Assembly: GCA_019057775.1 (NCBI GenBank)
Contig: JAHLWT010000120.1
Location: forward strand, 1 to 10,889
Direction of reading: 5' to 3'
DNA from: Promethearchaeota archaeon
GTDB taxonomy: Archaea; Asgardarchaeota; Lokiarchaeia; Sigynarchaeales; SOKP01
DNA length: 10,889 bases
The translations under genes and the position numbers were made by a program. Under the pieces are notes generated by a model. The model was not told the DNA's origin, made no database searches, and saw only the letters and a program-made list of their open reading frames with translations. This document shows, one piece after another, positions 6,568 to 10,889 of the stretch; position 1 is the first letter of the stretch; each line of letters starts with the position of its first letter.

Positions 6568-7065
6568 TCATTTTTCTTTTTCCTTTATTATTTCAATTTT
6601 AGTATTAGGTTTTCGTAATTTATATTCTTTAGAATAACCAAATCGTTCTTTAATTGTATCATCAGTAAAACTATCATTAATAATAGCTTCATATACCCTT
6701 TCACTACTAAATCCATAACCATTCATATATTCCTCAAATTCCCCTTTAGATCCATCAATTATATATTTTTCAATATTAAATTCATCATATCTAGGACTAT
6801 AGCTTAGATGAGATTTACATTCGGGGCATTGTTTATTTTTAAAATATTCTTCAGTTAGCTTTTTTCTATCCTCGTAAGAGCAATCGTCAATATCAAAATC
6901 GCAATTCCAACAATGATATTTTTTTTTATCTGATTCCCATTTTTCGAGTTTTTCTAAAGCGTTTTTTAGAGAGCTGAAAGTTCCAATAATAAGAGTTTCA
7001 TTGTCAAAAAGATCACTTTTATAATATTCACCAACCAGTATATATACATCTTTTATTTCATTCAC
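6568..7065 (-). CDS. Zinc-ribbon protein of unknown function
   Basis: A 165-residue protein and the last gene of the minus-strand operon. It uses a GTG start whose TG is shared with the TGA stop of the upstream gene (4-bp GTGA overlap), so the two are translationally coupled. Residues C52-x2-C55 and C80-x2-C83 (HCWNC ... QCPEC) form a treble-clef or zinc-ribbon pair, with an extra C62 between them. The N-terminus (DVYILVGEYY ... ETLIIGTFSSLKNALEKL) resembles a small alpha/beta domain. The C-terminus is charged and basic. Zinc ribbons of this kind often bind nucleic acid or other proteins. I cannot assign a specific family. No clear terminator follows. Confidence 0.6.
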   Translation of the reverse strand: MNEIKDVYILVGEYYKSDLFDNETLIIGTFSSLKNALEKLEKWESDKKKYHCWNCDFDIDDCSYEDRKKLTEEYFKNKQCPECKSHLSYSPRYDEFNIEKYIIDGSKGEFEEYMNGYGFSSERVYEAIINDSFTDDTIKERFGYSKEYKLRKPNTKIEIIKEKEK

Positions 7066-7649
7066 TTATTTTTCTCTTCAATATCTTTTTCTTTAAAATC
7101 ATCTAATCTTAATTGTAAAAAATCCCTTTCAGGCAATAGAACCTTTTTTTTAATTAGTTTCTTTGTTTGATTAAGCATAGAATCGGGAGATATGTCCATC
7201 GTTTCAGCAAGTTCCATTGTTGAAACACATCCTCCTCCAGCAATTAATCCTTCAATTAGATTTGCTAAAGGATTGTCTTTAGTTAATGGATTCGTTTGTA
7301 AATCTTCTATTAAATCATTCTTGAATTTTGGATCTTCTCTCAACTGAATTTCCATACGTTCCCACATAGCACAATTTATTAAATCCTCTAATAGTATTGG
7401 CCGTCTCCAATCCTCATCGAACTCATCAGGGTAATATTTTTTTGCAATAAAATCACTAAATTCGTATAAATAATGTATAAATTTCATATAATCCCCCTTT
7501 CTGCGTTCTGTATTCTCATATAAAAGGTATATATAATGCTTCCATAAAGCTATAACAGTTTTTTGATGTTTTGGATAGTCTCTTAGACATTCTAACATTG
7601 CTTTACTAAGAAAACCCCTCGCTTTCTCATATTCCTTTATTAAATCCAT
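7062..7649 (-). CDS. Winged-helix DNA-binding protein, unknown
   Basis: A 195-residue protein with a GAGG ribosome binding site about 10 nt before the ATG. Residues 1-125 are helical, tyrosine- and tryptophan-rich, with no motif I recognise. Residues about 128-182 fit a winged helix-turn-helix: LANLIEGLIAGGGCVS, then TMELAETMDISPDSMLNQTK as helix-turn-recognition helix, KKLIKKKVLLPE, and a strand pair DFLQLRLDDF. It is probably a transcription regulator or replication/partition DNA-binding factor of the replicon. It starts 44 nt after the previous gene and overlaps the following zinc-ribbon gene by 4 bp. Confidence 0.6.
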   Translation of the reverse strand: MDLIKEYEKARGFLSKAMLECLRDYPKHQKTVIALWKHYIYLLYENTERRKGDYMKFIHYLYEFSDFIAKKYYPDEFDEDWRRPILLEDLINCAMWERMEIQLREDPKFKNDLIEDLQTNPLTKDNPLANLIEGLIAGGGCVSTMELAETMDISPDSMLNQTKKLIKKKVLLPERDFLQLRLDDFKEKDIEEKNK

Positions 7650-7693
7650 TTTCTAAAGCCTCAATCATATAATTCATTATTCCCATGATTTAT

Positions 7694-7969
7694 TTATTCG
7701 ATTGAATCAATTTTATTAACAATAAAAGTATCTTTGTATTTATTATAAAAATCAATTGCATTTTTAGGATTAAGATGGAATTCATTTATAAATCGACATA
7801 CTTGTTCCGTAGTATATCCTTTCTCTATTCCAATGCCAAATTCCACTAATGGTGCTTTAATTCCAAGAACTTTCATTCCTTCTTCCATATATAATCCCCA
7901 TACACCCTCTTTAAAAATAAATTTCTCAATTTTTGTTGCCATATCTCTTGCAAAATCATCTAAACTCAT
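7694..7969 (-). CDS. Unknown 91-residue protein
   Basis: Third gene of the minus-strand operon, 31 nt after the preceding stop. A GAGATG ribosome binding site lies about 5 nt before the ATG. The sequence has an amphipathic N-terminal helix (LDDFARDMATKIEKFIFK), a glycine-rich middle (APLVEFGIGIEKG) and a C-terminal helix pair (TTEQVCRFINEFHL, NAIDFYNKYKDTF). There are no cysteine clusters or membrane segments. I do not recognise it. A plus-strand frame at 7833-8024 is its shadow. Confidence 0.55.
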   Translation of the reverse strand: MSLDDFARDMATKIEKFIFKEGVWGLYMEEGMKVLGIKAPLVEFGIGIEKGYTTEQVCRFINEFHLNPKNAIDFYNKYKDTFIVNKIDSIE

Positions 7970-8000
7970 GGTTTCATCTCTTTTTCATTTGATTTTAAAA

Positions 8001-8381
8001 TTATTCTATGTCTTTTGCACCTAAAAGCATTTCAAATTGAACATTTGGTGCAGAAATTATCATTGGTGTTGGCTCATCTAAATCAACTTCAATAATTGCA
8101 TCTTTTGGATTAAATAACCAAATAAACATCTTTAAGAGAGAATAACTAAATTTGATTTTACTATTGAATAATATTAGTTTTCCTTCAAATTTACAATGAT
8201 CTAAAAGATATCGAAATGTATGAGCTATATATTTCCCTTTACTTCTCAATTCATTACAAAAATAAGAATCTCTATAAGGAAAACCCATTAATCCACCAAG
8301 ACAAATCCACATTTGCCCAGAACCTATTTCTTTTTCTTCAAAGCCATACACGTTTTTAATCCATTCCGATATTTCTTTCAC
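8001..8381 (-). CDS. Unknown protein with a possible PCNA-like C-terminal end
   Basis: A 126-residue protein starting with GTG at 8381, chosen because GAGGT lies 8 nt upstream and no ATG competes. It begins 16 nt after the RHH stop. Residues 1-70 are unassigned (GQMWICLGGLMGFPYRDSYF). Residues about 75-126 follow the order seen at the end of sliding clamps: a helix (YSLLKMFIWLF), a strand (DAIIEVDLDEP), a strand (TPMIIS) and a closing strand (VQFEMLLGAKDIE) where clamps have YLLAPRIE. Half the length of a normal PCNA (about 245 residues), it would be a degenerate or single-domain clamp. This is a by-eye resemblance, and an unrelated beta-rich protein is just as possible. Confidence 0.5.
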   Translation of the reverse strand: MKEISEWIKNVYGFEEKEIGSGQMWICLGGLMGFPYRDSYFCNELRSKGKYIAHTFRYLLDHCKFEGKLILFNSKIKFSYSLLKMFIWLFNPKDAIIEVDLDEPTPMIISAPNVQFEMLLGAKDIE

Positions 8382-8397
8382 ACTTTTTACCTCTTAT

Positions 8398-8553
8398 TTA
8401 TTCTTCTTTATTTTCTATTTTATACTTCTCAAAATATTCGGTTAAAGCATCAGTAACTATCTTTTTCATAGGGATTTTTCGTTTTGCTGATTCAATCTTT
8501 AGAGTAGAGTGCATTTTAGGATCCATATTTAGACTTGCTTGTGCTTTTTTCAT
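8398..8553 (-). CDS. Ribbon-helix-helix regulator (ParG/CopG-like)
   Basis: First gene of the minus-strand operon, 51 residues. Residues 5-10 (QASLNM) are the beta strand, 11-26 (DPKMHSTLKIESAKRK) helix A, IPM the turn, and 28-45 (PMKKIVTDALTEYFEKYK) helix B, matching the CopG/ParG layout. The RHH dimer would bind the tandem ATTAAT/CTAATA motifs directly upstream (8576-8622) and repress its own operon. No ParA ATPase is visible in the window, so a partition role is only a possibility. It is distinct in sequence from the other RHH protein at 542. Confidence 0.7.
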   Translation of the reverse strand: MKKAQASLNMDPKMHSTLKIESAKRKIPMKKIVTDALTEYFEKYKIENKEE

Positions 8554-8575
8554 AATAATCTAATTTATTTTTAAG

Positions 8576-8622
8576 CATTAATACAGTTAATTATTAGTAG
8601 ATTAATAGACTAATACATTAAT
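8576..8622 (-). promoter_or_regulatory. Operator-like repeat region of the minus-strand operon
   Basis: Between the RHH start (8553) and 8640 the sequence repeats related hexamers: CATTAATAC (8576-8584), TTAATTATTAGTAG, ATTAATAG, CTAATAC and CATTAATAA, mostly 8-10 bp apart. RHH regulators bind short direct and inverted repeats of this sort. The promoter must also lie here, but several AT-rich stretches compete for the TATA box. Confidence 0.45.
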
Positions 8623-8672
8623 AATTTACAATTATGCGTGGTTAAACGTAATCGAATTGGTTACGGATCCAC

Positions 8673-8730
8673 AATTTTTTAAAAAAGCATCCTGGTCCTG
8701 ATGGCCAATAAAGAATTTTATATCTTCAGG
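8673..8730 (+). repeat. Conserved block upstream of array 1
   Basis: AATTTTTTAAAAAA followed by TCCTGGTCCT (8673-8699), then GATGGCCA to CTTCAGG (8700-8730), match 6323-6350 and 6379-6409. TCCTGA (8696-8701) and TCAGGA (8726-8731) are inverted arms that could form a stem. A related set at 9635-9690 precedes array 2, with TCCTGAGAG and CTCCAGGA as arms. Confidence 0.5.
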
Positions 8731-8785
8731 AGTAAAATACCAAATAATATGATTTTCTTTCTACACATCATAGGTTAAGAGAAAA
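8727..8785 (+). promoter_or_regulatory. Leader of array 1
   Basis: A 59-bp segment that matches 9688-9746 at 54 positions; the first 40 bp differ at a single base. It contains an AT-rich element (CAAATAATATG) that could be a TATA box about 25-30 bp before AAGAGAAAA. A conserved leader directly before a repeat array suggests a common promoter reading into both arrays on the plus strand. Confidence 0.55.
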
Positions 8786-8792
8786 TTTAAAA

Positions 8793-8959
8793 GTCCGTCA
8801 TGTCGGACATTTTCTCCATGTATCCAAGGGCATTTTAAGTGAATTTCTAAAATTCGTATTAATACGAATATTTTCTCCATGTATCCAAGGGCATTTTGGA
8901 AAGTTGGATTAATCCAACTTTTCAATAATACATTTTCTCCATGTATCCAAGGGCATTTT
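8793..8959. repeat. Interspersed-repeat array 1, CRISPR-sized, with palindromes
   Basis: Three identical 28-bp repeats lie at 8809-8836, 8870-8897 and 8932-8959 (ATTTTCTCCATGTATCC ... AAGGGCATTTT), separated by 33 and 34 bp. Each is preceded by a different palindrome: GTCCG-TCATGT-CGGAC (8793-8808), a perfect 18-bp palindrome ATTCGTATTAATACGAAT (8852-8869), and a perfect 22-bp palindrome with arm AAAGTTGGATT (8900-8921). Repeat and interval lengths fit a mini CRISPR array, but palindromic spacers do not. No cas gene is in the window. Other readings are hairpin RNA units or protein-binding sites for partition or replication. Confidence 0.75.
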
Positions 8960-8978
8960 GCTAATTATATCCTATTCT

Positions 8979-9053
8979 ATGATGAGTTTGAATGAAATCT
9001 TAGTGTTTGCTGTAATCGAAATCCCTATTCTCATTTTATTGATACTTCCATAA
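8979..9053 (+). CDS. Possible 24-residue hydrophobic micro-ORF
   Basis: It starts 19 bp after the last repeat of array 1 with ATG ATG. The peptide MMSLNEILVFAVIE continues with a run of I, L and P that would span a membrane. No ribosome binding site is clear, and such frames arise easily by chance. If a transcript from the leader reads through array 1, this would be the first frame downstream. Confidence 0.15.
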   Translation: MMSLNEILVFAVIEIPILILLILP

Positions 9054-9176
9054 ACTTCAATAAACGATGAATTGATGGGCTAAGCGATTATTTAAAACCC
9101 TTATACGTTTTAATGTAATTATAACTATAAAAATATACGAAATCTAATCTTTTATAATAGAAGATAATAAAAATTG
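9054..9176. other. AT-rich intergenic stretch, nothing identified
   Basis: No open frame with a start and ribosome binding site, and no repeat beyond simple AT-rich sequence. Minus-strand open frames here (9088-9380) have atypical phenylalanine-rich composition and look spurious. Confidence 0.4.
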
Positions 9177-9244
9177 GATTTACCGATAGGTAAGGATGTT
9201 CAAAGACATTTTTTCGAAAACCGAAATTTGAAGTTTGAAATTTG
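9177..9244 (+). repeat. Paired intergenic element, copy 1, with 7-bp tandem repeats
   Basis: CGATAGGTAAGGATGTT (9184-9200) recurs at 9454-9470 with two differences, within a 24-bp match of 21 identities starting at 9177 and 9447, exactly 270 bp apart. It is followed about 23 bp later by three 7-bp units AARTTTG (9224-9244). Function unknown; could be a protein-binding iteron. Confidence 0.5.
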
Positions 9245-9446
9245 AATAATAAAAAATAAGGAGAAATACCCATATTTTTAAAAATAAATTAAATATGTGA
9301 ATTTTTTCAATATCCTGGATAGATTTTTCAAGATGATCTAACTTTACGGTACATGCTCTTATTTTAAAATAAAACAACATGGTACCATATGTTAATCTAA
9401 AAATGCCTAGAAATGATCATTTAATTATTAAAAATAATGAAATGAT

Positions 9447-9524
9447 GATTTAACGATAGGTGGGGATGTTTAAAAAACACTCGCAAGACATTAAAGTTTA
9501 AAGTTTAAAGTTCAAAGTTCAAAG
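9447..9524 (+). repeat. Paired intergenic element, copy 2, with 7-bp tandem repeats
   Basis: Second copy of the 9177 element, again followed by a tandem block: AAAGTTT twice and AAAGTTC twice plus a partial unit (9493-9524). The same head-plus-heptamer arrangement in both copies indicates a repeated functional module, not chance. Confidence 0.5.
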
Positions 9525-9687
9525 TATTTTTTAAAACTACATAAATCATGGTAAAAATATATTGACTAATATAGCAAAGAAAAGTAAAAAAAGATGTCTA
9601 CACCAGTAGAAATGAAAATTTATAGCAAAAAAATATGGCCATCCTGAGAGCAAAATTTCTTAATTTTAATTTTTTTAAAAAGAACTC

Positions 9688-9746
9688 CAGGAGTAAAATA
9701 GCAAATAATATGATTTTCTTTCTACACCTAATTGGATAAGAGAAAA
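9688..9746 (+). promoter_or_regulatory. Leader of array 2
   Basis: Near-identical to the array 1 leader at 8727-8785 (39 of the first 40 bp, then 15 of 19). Here the first repeat begins only 5 bp after the leader end, whereas array 1 has 23 bp holding a palindrome. Confidence 0.55.
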
Positions 9747-9751
9747 GTAGT

Positions 9752-9891
9752 ATATCCCCATGCAGACGTGGAAAAAATGTGCTTGTATACATGTATACAT
9801 TTATATAAGAAATATCCCAATGCAGACGTGGAAAAAATAACCGATTTGAACCCACATTGACAAAGAAACCTATATCTCCCATGCAGACGTG
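9752..9891. repeat. Interspersed-repeat array 2, CRISPR-sized
   Basis: Repeats lie at 9752-9778 and 9812-9838 (27 bp, one difference), plus a degenerate third copy at 9872-9891 with a 1-bp insertion and a lost 3' end. Spacing is exactly 60 bp, with 33-bp intervals. The shared core is CCATGCAGACGTGG, which can fold CCAYG-CAGA-CGTGG. The first interval holds the perfect palindrome TGTATACATGTATACA (9784-9799); the second has none. A degenerate terminal repeat is typical of the leader-distal end of CRISPR arrays. The repeat differs from array 1, sharing only CCATG plus 7 nt plus GG. Confidence 0.7.
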
Positions 9892-9921
9892 AACTTAAAT
9901 TGGAAGAAGAAGGCTTGGTTG

Positions 9922-9942
9922 TGCGATGTTATAAACATCGCA
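9922..9942. other. 9-bp perfect hairpin after array 2
   Basis: TGCGATGTT and AACATCGCA enclose a 3-nt loop, a much more GC-rich and stable stem than its surroundings. It is followed by a purine-rich run (AAGGAGCAGGGGGGAG). It could end or stabilise the array 2 transcript; it has no T-run, so it is not itself a terminator. Confidence 0.5.
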
Positions 9943-9982
9943 GTAAGGAGCAGGGGGGAGAGATTCTAATACATATTAAAGT

Positions 9983-10010
9983 AAGATCAAATGAGATCTT
10001 CTTTTATTTC
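9983..10010 (+). terminator. Terminator-like hairpin between array 2 and the AbrB unit
   Basis: AAGATC (9983-9988) and GATCTT (9995-10000) with a 6-nt loop are followed by CTTTTATTTC on the plus strand. It would end transcription from the array 2 leader. It overlaps the stop of the minus-strand gene ending at 9987 and could work in both directions between these convergent units. Confidence 0.45.
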
Positions 10011-10187
10011 TTCAATTTTTTCAATCCCATCATTATAAAATCTAGTTAATCTTCCTTCTAATAGTTCAAATGAAACGATTTCCATACGATCAAGTAAATT
10101 GAATGATTCTATTGTATTACCATCGAATTCAAGTTTACTTATAATTAATTGTACCGCAAACCTCTGTTTCATTCCTTTATCTTTCAT
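9987..10187 (-). CDS. Small unknown protein paired with the AbrB-fold regulator
   Basis: I chose the ATG at 10187, 1 nt after the AbrB-fold stop, because AGGTG lies 9 nt upstream; a GTG at 10199, giving four more residues and an 11-bp overlap, is also possible. The product is 66 residues: KQRFAVQLIISKLEFD, then NTIESFNLLDRMEIVSFELL and a C-terminal helix (GIEKIEEIKEDL). It looks like a small alpha/beta protein. The tight coupling to an AbrB-fold gene is the layout of a toxin-antitoxin or regulator-modulator pair, but it resembles no toxin I know (no PIN or MazF motif). Confidence 0.5.
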   Translation of the reverse strand: MKDKGMKQRFAVQLIISKLEFDGNTIESFNLLDRMEIVSFELLEGRLTRFYNDGIEKIEEIKEDLI

Positions 10188-10188
10188 C

Positions 10189-10383
10189 TTATAAAACACC
10201 TTTTCCTTTTTTGTTCTTTTTCTTCATTTTTCTTGGTTTAACATCTTCGAGCTTTTCGATTGTAATCTTTATAGCATCGCCAATATCTAAATTCAAATAT
10301 TCAAGTACATCTTTATCAATGATGATTCCTTTAGAATTACCCACTTTTATAACTCTTCCTATTTTTTCTATACTTCTCACCAT
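10189..10383 (-). CDS. AbrB/MazE-fold DNA-binding regulator
   Basis: A 64-residue protein. Residues 5-48 carry the swapped-hairpin signature: IEKIGRVIKVGNSKGIIIDK, then DVLEYLNLDIGDAIKITIEK, including the GNS.GI.I motif and the LxLxxGD turn. A basic tail follows (KPRKMKKKNKKGKG) and probably strengthens DNA contact. Such proteins dimerise and bind AT-rich promoter DNA; in archaea they are often standalone regulators or antitoxins. The ATG at 10383 lies about 28 bp from a TATA-like CTTATAAG, so the mRNA would be nearly leaderless. Two 13-bp repeats flank that box and are candidate operators for autorepression. Confidence 0.8.
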   Translation of the reverse strand: MVRSIEKIGRVIKVGNSKGIIIDKDVLEYLNLDIGDAIKITIEKLEDVKPRKMKKKNKKGKGVL

Positions 10384-10386
10384 GTT

Positions 10387-10432
10387 AAATTAATATTTAT
10401 TATTAATTACTTATAAGCTAAATTAATATTTA
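10387..10432 (-). promoter_or_regulatory. Promoter of the AbrB unit with flanking direct repeats
   Basis: AAATTAATATTTA occurs identically at 10387-10399 and 10420-10432, 33 bp apart (about three helical turns). Between them CTTATAAG (10410-10417) is a good TATA box for transcription toward the ATG at 10383. The repeats cover the presumed start site and the BRE side, so occupancy by the AbrB-fold product would block the promoter. Confidence 0.45.
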
Positions 10433-10460
10433 GTTTTAACTTTGTTTCATTTTGGTTTCA

Positions 10461-10470
10461 TTTAAATACT
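10461..10470 (+). promoter_or_regulatory. TATA-like box for the 10528 gene
   Basis: TTTAAATACT lies 58-67 bp before the ATG at 10528, which would give a 5' leader of roughly 35-40 nt ending in AAAGAGTGATCAAAA. It drives the unit diverging from the AbrB gene. Confidence 0.4.
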
Positions 10471-10527
10471 TATCAATCTATTATTTATTTGTTTTTCCAA
10501 AAAAGTAAAAAAAAAGAGTGATCAAAA

Positions 10528-10737
10528 ATGTTATTATTAGAAAAAAAATATTATGTCAATTTAAGGAATGATAGTATAATAGAATGTATTCCTAATAATT
10601 ACAATCAAACGAAAAAGACTCAGAAATGGCTTTCGGATAATATCAACGAACCTATTGCCTTACTTACAAAAAAACAATTGAATGAGAAAAGATTTTATAG
10701 AACTAATAAAAAAGGTGCAATTAATAAATCATGCTAA
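10528..10737 (+). CDS. Small basic protein of unknown function
   Basis: A 69-residue lysine- and asparagine-rich protein. The N-terminus forms strands (MLLLEKKYYVNLRND, SIIECIPNNY), followed by a helix (TKKTQKWLSDNI) and a basic tail (KKQLNEKRFYRTNKKG). It diverges from the AbrB unit with 144 bp between starts, so the two may share regulation. A weak GAG ribosome binding site precedes the ATG. The last 7 bp overlap the start of a membrane peptide gene in another frame. I recognise no family; nucleic-acid binding is plausible from its charge only. Confidence 0.5.
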   Translation: MLLLEKKYYVNLRNDSIIECIPNNYNQTKKTQKWLSDNINEPIALLTKKQLNEKRFYRTNKKGAINKSC

Positions 10738-10835
10738 AAAATAAGAAAATGGTTGCACTTTCTATATCATTAGTAGTAATGTGTGTATTGTCAGGAGTAT
10801 TAGGAGTTTCGATGGTATTTACATTATTATTTTAA
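10731..10835 (+). CDS. 34-residue single-pass membrane peptide
   Basis: The ATG at 10731 overlaps the end of the preceding gene by 7 bp (ATGCTAA), a sign of coupled translation. After a short basic head (MLKNKK) the remainder (MVALSISLVVMCVLSGVL and on) is one uninterrupted hydrophobic segment of about 26 residues ending at the C-terminus. The positive-inside rule puts the head in the cytoplasm. Size and shape recall small hydrophobic toxins, holin-like peptides or virion membrane peptides; nothing in the sequence chooses among them. Confidence 0.5.
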   Translation: MLKNKKMVALSISLVVMCVLSGVLGVSMVFTLLF

Positions 10836-10889
10836 ATTAGAGTATGTTTATTAAAGAATAGCTAATAAATCATTTAAGTGTTTTCATTC

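Noticed and set aside
8793..8959. Type III toxin-antitoxin RNA repeats (ToxI-like)
   Set aside because: Those repeats are contiguous and directly precede a toxin gene; here repeats are interrupted by unlike 33-bp stretches and no toxin-like gene follows on the plus strand.
9088..9380. Two overlapping minus-strand frames of 61 and 66 codons
   Set aside because: They lie over AT-rich and tandem-repeat DNA, overlap each other in different frames, and have low-complexity aromatic composition without start signals.
9839..9871. GGGTTCAAATC on the minus strand, like a tRNA T-loop
   Set aside because: The flanking bases do not pair as a T-stem (GTGGG against CGGTT) and no anticodon or acceptor arm follows. 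A spacer copied from a tRNA gene remains conceivable but cannot be shown.
9598..9882. 94-codon minus-strand open frame across array 2 and its leader
   Set aside because: Its apparent internal repeat (FFPRLHWDI, FFPRLHGDI) is just the 60-bp DNA repeat read in one frame, composition is phenylalanine-rich and unlike neighbouring genes, and no ribosome binding site is evident.
8793..9891. Firm CRISPR call for the two arrays
   Set aside because: Sizes fit, but there are only three repeats each, no cas genes in the window, the leader is shared by unlike repeats, and most intervals are palindromic. Listed as repeats instead.
10211..10393. Plus-strand 60-codon frame opposite the AbrB-fold gene
   Set aside because: Its hydrophobic, phenylalanine- and serine-rich composition is the mirror of the lysine-rich AbrB tail; the minus-strand gene has the recognisable fold.

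Overview
The window is AT-rich (roughly 30% GC by eye) and reads like part of a small archaeal replicon: a plasmid, a virus, or such an element integrated in a chromosome. The archaeal hint comes from AT-rich TATA-like boxes 20-40 nt before several gene starts, near-leaderless starts (542, 10383), ribbon-helix-helix (RHH) and AbrB-fold mini-regulators, and a multidomain helicase with a C-terminal winged helix. No ribosomal, tRNA or metabolic gene is present. The lineage cannot be fixed from this sequence alone; an Asgard or other low-GC archaeon is possible.

Layout. 1-541: a decayed gene end on the minus strand, then a non-coding stretch with tandem repeats. 542-863: an RHH regulator and a coiled-coil mini-protein, closed by a terminator hairpin. 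989-5315: a tight plus-strand replication operon of three small unknown proteins, a 1161-residue SF3/AAA+-type helicase (Walker A, Walker B, sensor, arginine residues, winged helix) and a 41-residue tail gene. 5316-6567: no intact gene. It holds a second copy of the decayed gene, an iteron-like cluster with three consecutive hairpins (candidate origin) and a cluster of short repeats alternating with palindromes. 6568-8553: a minus-strand operon of five genes (RHH, an unknown with a possible PCNA-like end, an unknown, a winged-helix protein, a zinc-ribbon protein) behind an operator-like repeat region. 8554-9982: about 1.4 kb without a convincing gene, but highly structured. 9987-10383: an AbrB-fold regulator and a small partner on the minus strand. 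10528-10835: a divergent pair, a basic 69-residue protein overlapped by a 34-residue membrane peptide.

The most striking content is in 8673-9942. Two short interspersed-repeat arrays (three repeats of 27-28 bp each, 33-34 bp intervals) sit behind almost identical 59-bp leaders, yet their repeats differ in sequence. They have CRISPR dimensions, but three of the five stretches before or between repeats contain perfect or near-perfect palindromes in array 1 and one in array 2, and no cas gene is visible. A related module lies at 6323-6474. These look like one family of non-coding elements dispersed in the replicon.

Separately, a 117-bp direct repeat (about 92% identical) brackets the 5.1-kb replication module. 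Recombination between the copies would fuse the two broken gene pieces into one reading frame, as expected for integration or excision at att-like sites.
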